Shown: in pieces, positions 25,971-32,900 of the stretch
Numbering within the stretch: the stretch's first letter is position 1
Layout of the letters: each line of letters starts with the position of its first letter
Origin: an uncultured Candidatus Poseidoniales archaeon
GTDB taxonomy: Archaea; Thermoplasmatota; Poseidoniia; Poseidoniales; Poseidoniaceae
Length of the DNA: 32,900 nt
Direction of reading: 5' to 3'
Assembly (NCBI GenBank): GCA_000246735.1
Contig: CM001443.1
Coordinates: forward strand, 874,334 to 907,233
Notes under the pieces: model-generated
What the model was told of the DNA's origin: nothing
What the model saw: the letters and a program-made list of their open reading frames with translations, nothing else
The model's database searches: none
Position numbers and translations under genes: made by a program

Positions 25971-26333
25971 TTAATTGCGCTTCCATTCGACTTCAATTAC
26001 AGGCAATCCGCCAGGGTGCGGCAATGGTGCATTTGGTTTTTCGATCCTCACACAAATCAGCGCCACAAGTTGGTTGCTGGTGAGATGTTGAATGACTTGA
26101 CTTGCCATTTCCTCCATCAAGGCAATTGGCTCCTCTGAGCCGTGCATTACGTTGTCGATTGCGATTTGAATGTCGGCATAATTGATTGTTTTGGCTAGCT
26201 CGTTATCGACCGTATCGTTCACAAGGGTAGCCCAGACCGTAAACACAAACGGTTGCTCTTGTTCGTGTTCAAATTCGTAGTAACCGTGCTTTGCCATCAC
26301 GGTGTAGCGTTCTAAACCAACTCTGACGGTCAT
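25971..26333 (-). CDS. folB: dihydroneopterin aldolase-type protein
   Basis: The 120-residue protein fits the FolB family (tunnelling fold) in length and order: the opening strand VGLERYTVMAKHGYYEFEHE with the conserved His-Gly and a Glu, then NYADIQIAIDNVM, IALMEEMASQVIQHL, and the Lys of VRIEKPNAPLP near the end. FolB splits dihydroneopterin into hydroxymethyl-dihydropterin and glycolaldehyde, feeding FolP. GAGGG lies about six bases before the ATG at 26333, favouring it over the TTG at 26336. It starts 8 bases after the parvulin stop, so co-expression is likely. Confidence 0.85.
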   Translation of the reverse strand: MTVRVGLERYTVMAKHGYYEFEHEQEQPFVFTVWATLVNDTVDNELAKTINYADIQIAIDNVMHGSEEPIALMEEMASQVIQHLTSNQLVALICVRIEKPNAPLPHPGGLPVIEVEWKRN

Positions 26334-26341
26334 CAAATCCC

Positions 26342-26632
26342 TCAGGCTTCGTCTCGCTCGTGGACCCAGATAAGGTGGTAGCCAAACTGAGTTTTGACAG
26401 GCTCGGACACGGTTGCGAGTTCATTCTTCCACACGACTTCTTCGAATGGACGAACCATCTGACCTTTGCGGAACCAACCGAGGTCGCCTCCTTTTTGGCT
26501 CGAAGGACAAGTGCTCTTCTTTCGGGCCATCTTTTGAAAATCTTTCAGTTTACTGATGTTTTGACGCAACTGAACAGCTTCAGACTTCGAGGCTACGAGG
26601 ATGTGGGATGCCCAAGCACTTGGCGCGACCAT
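26342..26632 (-). CDS. parvulin-type peptidyl-prolyl cis-trans isomerase
   Basis: A single parvulin domain: ASHILVASK at the start, FQKMARKKSTCPSS, GGDLGWFRKGQMVRPFEE, and VSEPVKTQFGYHLIWV at the end. Parvulins isomerise X-Pro bonds and assist folding. At 96 residues from the ATG at 26632 it resembles the small cytoplasmic archaeal parvulins, and no signal peptide is present. The frame is open to a TTG at 26686 that would overlap the peptidase stop by four bases (TTGA) and add 18 residues; the ATG is favoured because it matches the family start, but the TTG cannot be excluded. It lies between the peptidase gene and folB. Confidence 0.85.
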   Translation of the reverse strand: MVAPSAWASHILVASKSEAVQLRQNISKLKDFQKMARKKSTCPSSQKGGDLGWFRKGQMVRPFEEVVWKNELATVSEPVKTQFGYHLIWVHERDEA

Positions 26633-26682
26633 GCTTTGATGGCTGGCCTTTATGCTTTCAAGCCGTCGATTGAAATCACTGT

Positions 26683-28467
26683 TCAAGCATTTGCGTTGTA
26701 AGCAAGCATGCGAACATAGGTTCCATAGATGGTGATCGAAATGCCGAGGGATTCTGCATTGAATCGGTCCATGGTGTCAAGGTAGGTATGGTATTCCCAA
26801 CTTCCGCTGCCGTAACACACGACGGCTCGGCCGTTCTTCCCACCAAGGTCGTAAACAAACGGTCCGTGATCAGAGTTGTATGGCATGCCATCTGCATCCC
26901 CTCGGTCTCCTTCAAGCAGGGAGAGTCTGATGTCATAACGCTCGGCCATGTCTGGGTTTGCCTTTTCATAAAGATCGGTAATTCGCTTCATGTGGCCGTA
27001 GTCGCCCTTGTTGTTGGTAAACAGAGAAACAGAGTCCCCCCTACTTGAATCAGCGTCAACGTGGTTCATATCCAGGTTCACATAAAGTCGCAAGTTTTCA
27101 TTTAGGTAATTTTGGTTTGCTGCGACATAGGCTCTGCTGCCATAGAGGCCTTCCTCTTCCCCACCCCATGTGCAGAATTGGAGGGTTCGCTCAGGCGTTC
27201 CAGTCTCGCTGACAATCATGCTCATTTGCCGTCCCATTTCCATCACGCTGGAAGTTCCTGACGTATCGTCGACAGCGCCTTGTCCGTGGTAAACAGTATC
27301 ATGGTGGCCGCCGACAATGACCACTTCTGTGGATTTTCCTTGAATGATGCCACATGGAACATAGATGGTTTGTGTTTGATCGTTTGTGACATCTATGTTC
27401 ATCTCAAGGACACCTTGCGTTCCTGTTGCATTGAATATTGCAGCCTCTAAAATATCTCCAGCGTCTTTGGACATGGCGATGAAGGGCAAGTCAGTGGGGA
27501 TCGTTCCGCCGTTGGCAGCGGTCACATCGTCGATTGCGCTGCCCTTGAAAATTGGGACACAGTCATTTCCTTCGATCAAGCCACAGTTGTAGTCCTTGTT
27601 GACTCGGATTAGACCAGCTAGGTTGTTTTCTGCAGCCTTGGAAAACATCACCGTGTTGCCAATCTTAGACCCACCACTGCGTAGGTAGCCAATTGTTCCC
27701 GAGGCCGTGGACCACAATGAATCATCGCTTCCGTTGCCTAAGTCAGTAAGTGCTACATTTTGCTGGAAGGAGTACTCTGATTGTCCCGAGAAGCCTTGAA
27801 TAACGTAATCGACGCGGTGTTGGAATTCAGTGATTTCCGAACCAAAAGCGGTTGGCCCTTCGCACGGGCTGGCGAACGGTCCGATGTTCCCTTGAACGCA
27901 AATTCTGAGGCTTGGCTCGCTGTTGACTTTGTGCATTGGCACATCGAAGGTGTTGAGTTGAGTCTGCATGCCCATTGCCGCAAATTCAGAGATAATGTAT
28001 TGCGCAGCGTTTGCTTCTTCCTGTGTGCCACTCATGCGACCTTCCCAATCAGGGTGGCCAAGTTCTACGAGGTTTTCAGCATAGGTGAGTGCTTGGTTTT
28101 GATCAAATTCGATGAGTTTGTATTCATAATCCTCTTCGAATCCTAACCATGCTGGTTGCACCACAAGAACTGCTGAGATCATTAGCACAGCAAGGCCAAT
28201 GGCAATCGCCGCACCCATGTTGATTGGTCCATACACTTGCCTCTGCATTCTTGATTTGAAGGTGACAGGCTCCTCCTTCTCCACGTCCTCCTCCACTGCC
28301 AGAGTGACGGTTTCGCTTGGCGCTTCAACATCGTCCCATATGGATGGTTTTGATTCTAGCAACCGAGCGACAAGATCTGCCTTTCGCCCGCTGACAGCAA
28401 GGCCCTTCTCTGAAAGCATTGCTTTGAGTTCCGCCACGGTCTTCCCAGACAATGATGCTTCGTCCAT
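26683..28467 (-). CDS. SAP-domain, single-TM, PA-like, M28 zinc metallopeptidase
   Basis: Counting from the ATG at 28467 (594 residues): a SAP-like helix-linker-helix at about 5-38 (GKTVAELKAMLSEKG and GRKADLVARLLES), an acidic linker, one membrane helix at about 83-105, then a large domain that should be outside. That part has a PA-like insertion (about 210-345) and an M28 peptidase core with all five zinc ligands: H388 (GGHHD), D400 (GAVDD), E438 with catalytic E437 (GGEEEG), D466 (NLDMN) and H560 (EYHTYLD). M28 enzymes are amino- or carboxypeptidases. An ATG at 28551 is an alternative that would overlap ubiX by 38 bases. A DNA-binding-type SAP domain on a surface peptidase is unusual. Confidence 0.87.
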   Translation of the reverse strand: MDEASLSGKTVAELKAMLSEKGLAVSGRKADLVARLLESKPSIWDDVEAPSETVTLAVEEDVEKEEPVTFKSRMQRQVYGPINMGAAIAIGLAVLMISAVLVVQPAWLGFEEDYEYKLIEFDQNQALTYAENLVELGHPDWEGRMSGTQEEANAAQYIISEFAAMGMQTQLNTFDVPMHKVNSEPSLRICVQGNIGPFASPCEGPTAFGSEITEFQHRVDYVIQGFSGQSEYSFQQNVALTDLGNGSDDSLWSTASGTIGYLRSGGSKIGNTVMFSKAAENNLAGLIRVNKDYNCGLIEGNDCVPIFKGSAIDDVTAANGGTIPTDLPFIAMSKDAGDILEAAIFNATGTQGVLEMNIDVTNDQTQTIYVPCGIIQGKSTEVVIVGGHHDTVYHGQGAVDDTSGTSSVMEMGRQMSMIVSETGTPERTLQFCTWGGEEEGLYGSRAYVAANQNYLNENLRLYVNLDMNHVDADSSRGDSVSLFTNNKGDYGHMKRITDLYEKANPDMAERYDIRLSLLEGDRGDADGMPYNSDHGPFVYDLGGKNGRAVVCYGSGSWEYHTYLDTMDRFNAESLGISITIYGTYVRMLAYNANA

Positions 28468-28513
28468 GCCTAAGGCTTGAACACCCTCATTGAAGAACTC
28501 GGCGGTTGATTGT

Positions 28514-29086
28514 TTATGCGATTTCGTCGCCAGTCCAACGGCTACCAACATTGTGGTCAAGGCCGATGTGATCGAGGATTCTTGCGACAACAAAGTCAAC
28601 CATGTCGTCAATCGATTTTGGATGGTTGTAGAATCCTGGGGAGGCTGGAATCACGATGGCTCCCCATTGAGAAAGTTTGGTCATGTTTTCCAAATGGACT
28701 GTTGCGTAGGGTGCTTCACGAGGTACGAGGATGAGTTTTCTCCGTTCCTTCAATGCCACGATGGCTGAACGGGTTACGAGGTTGTCACCGATGCCAGCAG
28801 CGAGCTTGCCGAGGGTTGTTCCTGAGCATGGACAGAGCACAACTGCGTCGATGTTAGCAGAGCCAGAGGCAGATTTGGCCCCGATGTTTCGGTCGTTTTC
28901 AAGCAGGGCGCCAGTCTCTTTTGCCAGCGCTTCCTTGGTTGTATCGCACTCATGCTTGAGGGTGATTTCACCTGCATTTGTGACGACGAGTCGTACTTCA
29001 ACCCCTTTCGAGGACAAGATTTCCACCAGACGCTTTCCGTAGATAGCACCGGAGGCACCAGATATGCCTACGACAATTTCGCCCAT
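28514..29086 (-). CDS. ubiX: UbiX-family flavin prenyltransferase
   Basis: The 190-residue flavoprotein has the UbiX signatures GISGASGAIYG near the N terminus, PCSGTTLGKLAAGIGDNL in the middle, and LVPREAPYATVHLENM and PASPGFYNHP towards the end. UbiX joins dimethylallyl phosphate to FMN to make the prenylated cofactor used by UbiD-type decarboxylases. No ubiD is visible here. Archaea may use the pair in quinone or mevalonate-related decarboxylation, which is an inference for this organism. An 82-base gap upstream (29087-29168) may hold a promoter. The peptidase gene follows. Confidence 0.92.
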   Translation of the reverse strand: MGEIVVGISGASGAIYGKRLVEILSSKGVEVRLVVTNAGEITLKHECDTTKEALAKETGALLENDRNIGAKSASGSANIDAVVLCPCSGTTLGKLAAGIGDNLVTRSAIVALKERRKLILVPREAPYATVHLENMTKLSQWGAIVIPASPGFYNHPKSIDDMVDFVVARILDHIGLDHNVGSRWTGDEIA

Positions 29087-29168
29087 GTTTGCTCGTTGCG
29101 GTTCTTCCTTTTAGCCACTTGTTTGGAAATGGTGCGGATATGCGAGGGTTATTTCTCTATAGAAAAGA

Positions 29169-29804
29169 CTACGATGGTCTTCTCAACAGATTTTCATCCA
29201 TTGCGTTCAGCAGTGCGGACAGAATTGCTTCATGGGTAAGGGAATAACCAAGCTGATTGATACAGGTTGTTGTGGATTGATTGAGGCCACACCCTGCGAT
29301 TCCTTCGACTCGGCCTGCTGGTGTGTCGATGTTGATTGTGAAACCATGGCGTGAGGTCCAACGTAAAAATGACAAGCCTATGCTGCATATTTTCTTTCCA
29401 TCAACCCAAACACCTTGCATTCGGGGGTCTCTGTTTCCAGTGATGCCGCATGCTTGTAAGGCTGCGATAACCCACCCTTCGATTCGTTCAATAATGGCGG
29501 CGACTGAAGTTTCACCCTCCAGATTCCATTTGAAAATTGGATAGGCAACAAGTTGTCCAGGTCCGTGCCAAGTGAGTCCACCACCACGATCCACAGCTTG
29601 TGTTTCGTAGTCCTCGGGTGGCGCAATGCCATCATTGCGTGCACGAGGGCCTACGGTGACTATCTCTGGGTGCTCTAAGATGAGCAATGTATCATCGATT
29701 TTATCTTCAATGCGTTTAGCTTGAAGTTGTTTCATCTTTTTCATGGCCGTCTGATACGGAACCACGCCGAGGTGCTGAACCTCGACAGACCTCGCTTCGA
29801 CCAT
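29169..29804 (-). CDS. lipB: octanoyl-[acyl carrier protein]:protein octanoyltransferase
   Basis: The 211-residue protein is a LipB enzyme: RGGGLTWHGPGQLVAYP holds the conserved substrate-pocket residues, GKKICSIGL carries the conserved lysine and GIAGCGL holds the catalytic cysteine. It moves octanoyl groups onto lipoyl domains of 2-oxoacid dehydrogenases or the glycine cleavage H protein; lipoyl synthase (LipA) would then add sulfur but is not in the window. It is the first gene of the minus-strand run. The 172 bases upstream, up to the transsulfuration genes, hold no other gene I can support. Confidence 0.92.
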   Translation of the reverse strand: MVEARSVEVQHLGVVPYQTAMKKMKQLQAKRIEDKIDDTLLILEHPEIVTVGPRARNDGIAPPEDYETQAVDRGGGLTWHGPGQLVAYPIFKWNLEGETSVAAIIERIEGWVIAALQACGITGNRDPRMQGVWVDGKKICSIGLSFLRWTSRHGFTINIDTPAGRVEGIAGCGLNQSTTTCINQLGYSLTHEAILSALLNAMDENLLRRPS

Positions 29805-29976
29805 GGTGTTGCCTACGGGTTCCTCCCAATGAAGTTTTGATGGGGATGGTTTGCCTTTTTTCTCCGATTACAGATTCCAAACCAATCATGGAAGTGTCTG
29901 TGAATTCAAAGATGCTCTCTGCAATCTGTTCGACATCAGGAATTCTAGTTTCTGCTTCTCTGTTGAAGAACTCGGA

Positions 29977-31128
29977 TTAGAGCGTTTCAAGAGCGGTCAC
30001 AAGATCTTGCCAAAGGTCTTCCATGTCTTCGATGCCAACCGACAAACGGATCAAGCCCGGTGTCATTCCTGCATCATAGCGTTGCTTTTCTGGAATAGCA
30101 GCATGTGTCATTGTCCATGGATGGTTGATGAGCGATTCGATTCCACCCAAACTTTCTGCAGTCGCAAACAGTTTCAACTGTGCTGCAAACGCTCGAGCAC
30201 CTGCTTCTCCTCCTTTGACCTCTAACGAAATGATGCCACCAAAGGCGTTCATTTGTCGCTGTGCGATTTCATGGGTTGGGTGGCTTTTCAGCCCAGGATA
30301 AAAGAGGCGTGTGACCTTTTCATTGCCCTGCAATCGCTCTGCCAATGCCTGTGCACTTTCACAATGACGGTTCATTCGCAAAGCGAGGGTTCGCAGTCCT
30401 CGGAGGATGAGGAAACAATCCATCGGTGCTGGAACTGCACCAACTGCATTTTGCAGGAATGAGATTTCTTCAGCAATTTCCTTGCTTTGGGTGATTAAAC
30501 AACCACCGATGACGTCGCTGTGGCCACCGATGTACTTGGTCGTTGAATGTACAATGATGTCTGCCCCTAACTCGAACGGGCGCTGTAGAATTGGTGTTGC
30601 AAAGGTCGAATCAACAACAACGATGAGGCCGTGTTCTTTTGCTTCCGCTGCTAATGATTTGATGTCGTGAACGGTGAGAAGTGGATTTGTTGGACTTTCA
30701 AGCCAGAGAATTTTTGAGTTTTCACGAACAAGTTCCGCAAGGTCTCCGCCTTTCAATGGAGAATAACTTGTTTCAATACCGAACCGCGAGGCTATTTGGT
30801 CAAACAGGCGAACTGTGCCACCGTAAAGATCGTCACATGCGATGACATGGTCACCTTGTTTGAGCATTTGACTGATGGTTGTGATCGCTGCCATTCCACT
30901 TCCAAAGCAAAATCCGTAGGCTTCTTGGTGAGGTGATTCCATTTCAGCGAGCGCTCGTTGAAGGGCATTTCGAGTGGGGTTGTCTCCACGTGCATATTCA
31001 TAGCCAAGGTGCTCGGAGAAATCCTTCTGAACATAGGTTGATGTTTGAAAAATAGGGGTGTGCACAGAACCTGTCGTGACTTCTGGGTCCAAGGATGAAT
31101 GCACGCAGCGGGTTGAATCTCCAGTCAT
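29977..31128 (-). CDS. cystathionine gamma-lyase / gamma-synthase family PLP enzyme
   Basis: The 383-residue protein belongs to the Cys/Met metabolism PLP family. It has YEYARGDNPTR, FGSGMAA, DDLYGGT, ESPTNP, VVDSTFATP and the PLP lysine K198 in HSTTKYIGGHSD. The family covers cystathionine gamma-lyase, gamma-synthase, beta-lyase and methionine gamma-lyase. Because the partner gene one base upstream is a CBS-type beta-synthase, gamma-lyase in reverse transsulfuration (cystathionine to cysteine) is the best guess. The ATG at 31128 follows the beta-synthase TGA directly (TGAaATG) and is preferred over an in-frame upstream start. Confidence 0.9.
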   Translation of the reverse strand: MTGDSTRCVHSSLDPEVTTGSVHTPIFQTSTYVQKDFSEHLGYEYARGDNPTRNALQRALAEMESPHQEAYGFCFGSGMAAITTISQMLKQGDHVIACDDLYGGTVRLFDQIASRFGIETSYSPLKGGDLAELVRENSKILWLESPTNPLLTVHDIKSLAAEAKEHGLIVVVDSTFATPILQRPFELGADIIVHSTTKYIGGHSDVIGGCLITQSKEIAEEISFLQNAVGAVPAPMDCFLILRGLRTLALRMNRHCESAQALAERLQGNEKVTRLFYPGLKSHPTHEIAQRQMNAFGGIISLEVKGGEAGARAFAAQLKLFATAESLGGIESLINHPWTMTHAAIPEKQRYDAGMTPGLIRLSVGIEDMEDLWQDLVTALETL

Positions 31129-31129
31129 T

Positions 31130-32185
31130 TCACCACTCCCATCCATCGACATCGAATCCGTTATCCCTTAACCAGTCATCGTTGTAGACTTTTCCAAGAT
31201 ACGGATTTCCAGCATCGGGAAGAATGACAACAATCCTTGCCTTTTTTCCCGCCTGATCGTATTCTGCAGCTATATCCAATGCAATCTGTAATGCTCCACC
31301 GCATGAACCACCGCAGAACAGCCCCTCTTGCTTGGCCAGACGTCGAGCCATTCTGAAACAAATCTCGTCATCGACCATTCGAATTTCATCAATCACCGAG
31401 AAGTCGGTCGCTGGTGGAATGAAGTCTTCGCCAAATCCTTCGACCTTGTATCCATGAGGGACACCCATGGTTCCATCTTCGAACCATTGCTTGAGAATTG
31501 AGCCCTCAGCATCGACGCCAATAATTTGTGGAGCGACTTTACCGTTTTCTTCTGCTTGCGATTTTAGATATTTTCCGCATCCCGTGATGGTGCCGCCAGT
31601 CCCCATGGTTGCGACAAAGTGAGTGATGTCGCCTTGAGTCTGTTGCCAAAGTTCCGGTCCCGTTGAAAGAATATGAGCTTTTGGATTTGATTGATTGGAA
31701 TATTGATCAGGATACCATGCACCTTCAATCTCCTTGCTCAGTCGCTCAGCGACCATGTAGTAAGAGCGAGGGTCTTCTTTTTCGACAGCTGTTGGACAAA
31801 TCTCAACTCGGGCTCCCATGGCTCGCAGCAAGTCAATTTTCTCCTTTGCCATCTTATCTGGCATGGTGAATACGCACTTGTAGCCCCTTTGAGCAGCAAC
31901 CATCGCTAGTCCGATACCTGTGTTACCACTGGTTCCCTCAACAATGGTTCCACCGGGTTTCAGCCAACCTTTTTCTTCCGCTTCTAGGATCATGGCAAGG
32001 CCGATTCGGTCTTTGATTGAGCCACCAGGGCTGCAACGTTCGAGTTTTGCCCACACTTCCGAGCCAGATAAGTCAGCAGTCACCTTGTTCAAACGGATTA
32101 GGGGGGTGTGACCAATCGCTGAAACAACATCTTCGTAAACGCCAGGTGGTAGGGCCATATTGAATGCCAATGAATTCTGGTTCAT
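31130..32185 (-). CDS. cystathionine beta-synthase-type / cysteine synthase PLP enzyme
   Basis: The fold II PLP enzyme has the lysine K58 in CSPGGSIKDRIG, the substrate loop EGTSGNTGIGLA and the phosphate loop GTGGTITG. Features nearer to cystathionine beta-synthase than to CysK are WYPDQYSNQSNPKAH, VEGFGEDFIPP, EGLFCGGS and the ending VVILPDAGNPYLGKVYNDDW. There is no C-terminal CBS-domain pair and no haem-binding N terminus, so this is the catalytic core only (351 residues). It would condense homocysteine and serine; cysteine synthase activity remains possible. The ATG at 32185 was chosen; 32158 (MALPPG) is an alternative, and neither has a Shine-Dalgarno sequence. It is the first gene of a two-gene operon. 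Confidence 0.9.
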   Translation of the reverse strand: MNQNSLAFNMALPPGVYEDVVSAIGHTPLIRLNKVTADLSGSEVWAKLERCSPGGSIKDRIGLAMILEAEEKGWLKPGGTIVEGTSGNTGIGLAMVAAQRGYKCVFTMPDKMAKEKIDLLRAMGARVEICPTAVEKEDPRSYYMVAERLSKEIEGAWYPDQYSNQSNPKAHILSTGPELWQQTQGDITHFVATMGTGGTITGCGKYLKSQAEENGKVAPQIIGVDAEGSILKQWFEDGTMGVPHGYKVEGFGEDFIPPATDFSVIDEIRMVDDEICFRMARRLAKQEGLFCGGSCGGALQIALDIAAEYDQAGKKARIVVILPDAGNPYLGKVYNDDWLRDNGFDVDGWEW

Positions 32186-32232
32186 CAGACTTTTCAAATT
32201 TATTTTGTAACATTATCAGATCAAATGGACCC

Positions 32233-32276
32233 TCAGTGGACTCTATGCAACGGTAGCGTCTGTATCGACCCACTGA
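32233..32276. other. 7-bp inverted repeat with 30-base loop
   Basis: TCAGTGG at 32233-32239 is complementary to CCACTGA at 32270-32276. It lies in the divergent gap between the beta-synthase gene and the AT-rich gene, just before the stronger hairpins. The loop has no recognisable tRNA arm pattern. Confidence 0.4.
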
Positions 32277-32278
32277 AT

Positions 32279-32340
32279 CCCCTTTGTATCGGAAAATAAA
32301 ATACGAAGGGGTTTCGGATAACCCCTTGCAATCTATCCGA
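32279..32340. promoter_or_regulatory. overlapping, mutually exclusive hairpins in the divergent intergenic region
   Basis: Three stems can be drawn. Stem A pairs CCCCTTTGTAT (32279-32289) with ATACGAAGGGG (32301-32311), 11 pairs with one G-U. Stem B pairs AAGGGGTT (32306-32313) with AACCCCTT (32320-32327), 8 perfect pairs with a TCGGAT loop. Stem C pairs TCGGATA (32314-32320) with TATCCGA (32334-32340). A and B share bases 32306-32311, and the 5' arm of C is the loop of B, so A+C and B are alternatives. On the minus strand stem B is followed by a T-rich stretch, as in an intrinsic terminator. This looks like an attenuator or structured leader, but no known riboswitch class was recognised. Confidence 0.5.
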
Positions 32341-32411
32341 GTTGGTATGAAGGTACTTCCAATTTGGATTGACGGCTCAACATTAATTAAGAATAAAAAG
32401 AGGGAAGTAAT

Positions 32412-32900
32412 ATGCAAAAAAAGGACGTATTAATTTCTGTAGGTATATTATTTCTCTTAGTTGGTGCTGTATTAATCGTCATGGCAGGCCCATCTGCAAG
32501 TTCTAATGATAGTAATAATCCTGAGAAATATGCCCTATGGAGAGGTGGTTCTGCGGATAATGTAACTCTCCCATTAGGTGAAGATAGGAACGAGTTCACC
32601 ATTTACATCAAGAAAGGAGGTGAATATGATTCAATATCGATCAAGGATTCAGAGGGGAGTGAATTGTTTCGCTCAGACTCGTGCACAAATTATAATGTCA
32701 ACGGAGAAACCTGCCAATCTGAGTGGTTAATAATCGGACATTATGACGGTTCAAGTTGCCCTTGTCAATTTACACTCGCCGCTACTGATGATGTAATCAT
32801 TGAAGAAACTGGTAGCGGTGGCGGAAGTGATGTAGACAATTGGTTTACATTATGGTGCAATGCATGTATATCTGTATTTATCGGAATAATACTAGTGATA
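32412..32900 (+). CDS. AT-rich small membrane-anchored exported protein, 3' end outside window
   Basis: The frame is open from the ATG at 32412 to the last base (163 codons, no stop), so the gene continues beyond. GGGAAG lies about four bases before the ATG. The product has an N-terminal membrane helix or signal anchor (about 6-25), a short polar linker, a beta-rich section with several cysteines (for example SCTNY, ETCQSEW, SSCPCQF), a Gly/Ser/Asp linker and the start of a second membrane helix (WFTLWCNACISVFIG). I do not recognise the family. Base use differs from every other gene here: frequent ATA, TTA and AGA/AGG codons, and 41 G+C in 120 bases by hand count over 32401-32520. That suggests recent acquisition or a variable island. 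Confidence 0.65.
   Translation, partial: MQKKDVLISVGILFLLVGAVLIVMAGPSASSNDSNNPEKYALWRGGSADNVTLPLGEDRNEFTIYIKKGGEYDSISIKDSEGSELFRSDSCTNYNVNGETCQSEWLIIGHYDGSSCPCQFTLAATDDVIIEETGSGGGSDVDNWFTLWCNACISVFIGIILVI

Noticed and set aside
29851-30225. Plus-strand open frame over the gap before lipB and the 3' end of the gamma-lyase gene
   Set aside because: Most of it is antisense to the gamma-lyase coding region; no motif and no ribosome-binding site.
32230-32330. Possible tRNA or known riboswitch in the divergent gap
   Set aside because: The hairpin GGGGTT-TCGGAT-AACCCC superficially resembles a T-arm, but the T-loop consensus fails and no acceptor stem, D-arm or anticodon arm could be drawn. No SAM-riboswitch-like core was found.
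1-32900. CRISPR array, transposon or prophage
   Set aside because: No regularly spaced repeats, transposase, integrase or phage structural gene was seen in any frame.

Overview
The window looks like archaeal chromosome, most likely from a planktonic marine euryarchaeon of the Marine Group II / Poseidoniales type (Thermoplasmatota). That placement is an inference. The translation and RNA genes are archaeal: aIF2-beta, class I lysyl-tRNA synthetase, aRF1 with NIKS and GGQ, the tRNA C56 methyltransferase Trm56, a NOG1-type GTPase, archaeal UMP kinase and a GfcR-type PRTase regulator. They sit among genes of bacterial flavour (FolP, FolB, pterin carbinolamine dehydratase, LipB, CarAB, TauE/SafE) and lipobox or membrane-anchored surface proteins. 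Coding density is very high. No rRNA, recognisable tRNA, CRISPR, transposase or phage gene was seen.

Layout. 1-189 is the tail of a DCC-family protein. 234-2141 is a PIN-domain protein with a helical-repeat body, facing a TauE/SafE transporter (2143-2961, minus). 3062-6234 runs lemA, a Rossmann-DHH-DHHA1 phosphoesterase and a TraB-family membrane protein; folP (6231-7097, minus) converges on it and shares its stop. 7149-8398 holds a four-helix membrane protein and trm56. 8492-13170 is carA-carB, preceded by a duplicated ~25-bp element. 13173-16771 (minus) holds a zinc-ribbon/coiled-coil protein of unknown role, lysS and gfcR, with eif2b divergent at 16855. 17388-18959 is a lipoprotein with Asp-box repeats. 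18974-20014 (minus) is a tight three-gene operon: unknown protein, pterin carbinolamine dehydratase and thioredoxin-like [2Fe-2S] protein. NOG1 (20144-21262) converges on the prf1-argS operon (24303-21265). pyrH and a small zinc/membrane protein follow. 25422-29804 is a minus-strand run: lipB, ubiX, a SAP-TM-M28 peptidase, a parvulin, folB and a small zinc protein. 29977-32185 is a two-gene transsulfuration operon (CBS-type beta-synthase, then a cystathionine gamma-lyase/synthase). The last ~700 bases are visibly AT-rich and contain overlapping inverted repeats and the start of a small membrane-anchored protein that runs off the window.

How the genes relate. Translation and ribosome genes are spread through the middle (trm56, lysS, eif2b, nog1, prf1, argS). 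De novo pyrimidine and UMP metabolism is represented by carAB and pyrH. Pterin/folate chemistry is represented by folP, folB and the dehydratase at three separate sites. Sulfur amino acid metabolism sits at the right end. Many genes have no clear Shine-Dalgarno sequence while others (carB, prf1, pyrH, folB, nog1) have a good one, so leaderless and leadered starts are probably mixed. The most interesting points are the SAP-membrane-peptidase architecture, the mutually exclusive hairpins and AT-rich gene at the right edge, and the duplicated element at the start of carAB. No clear multi-gene undescribed system is visible; these are local anomalies.
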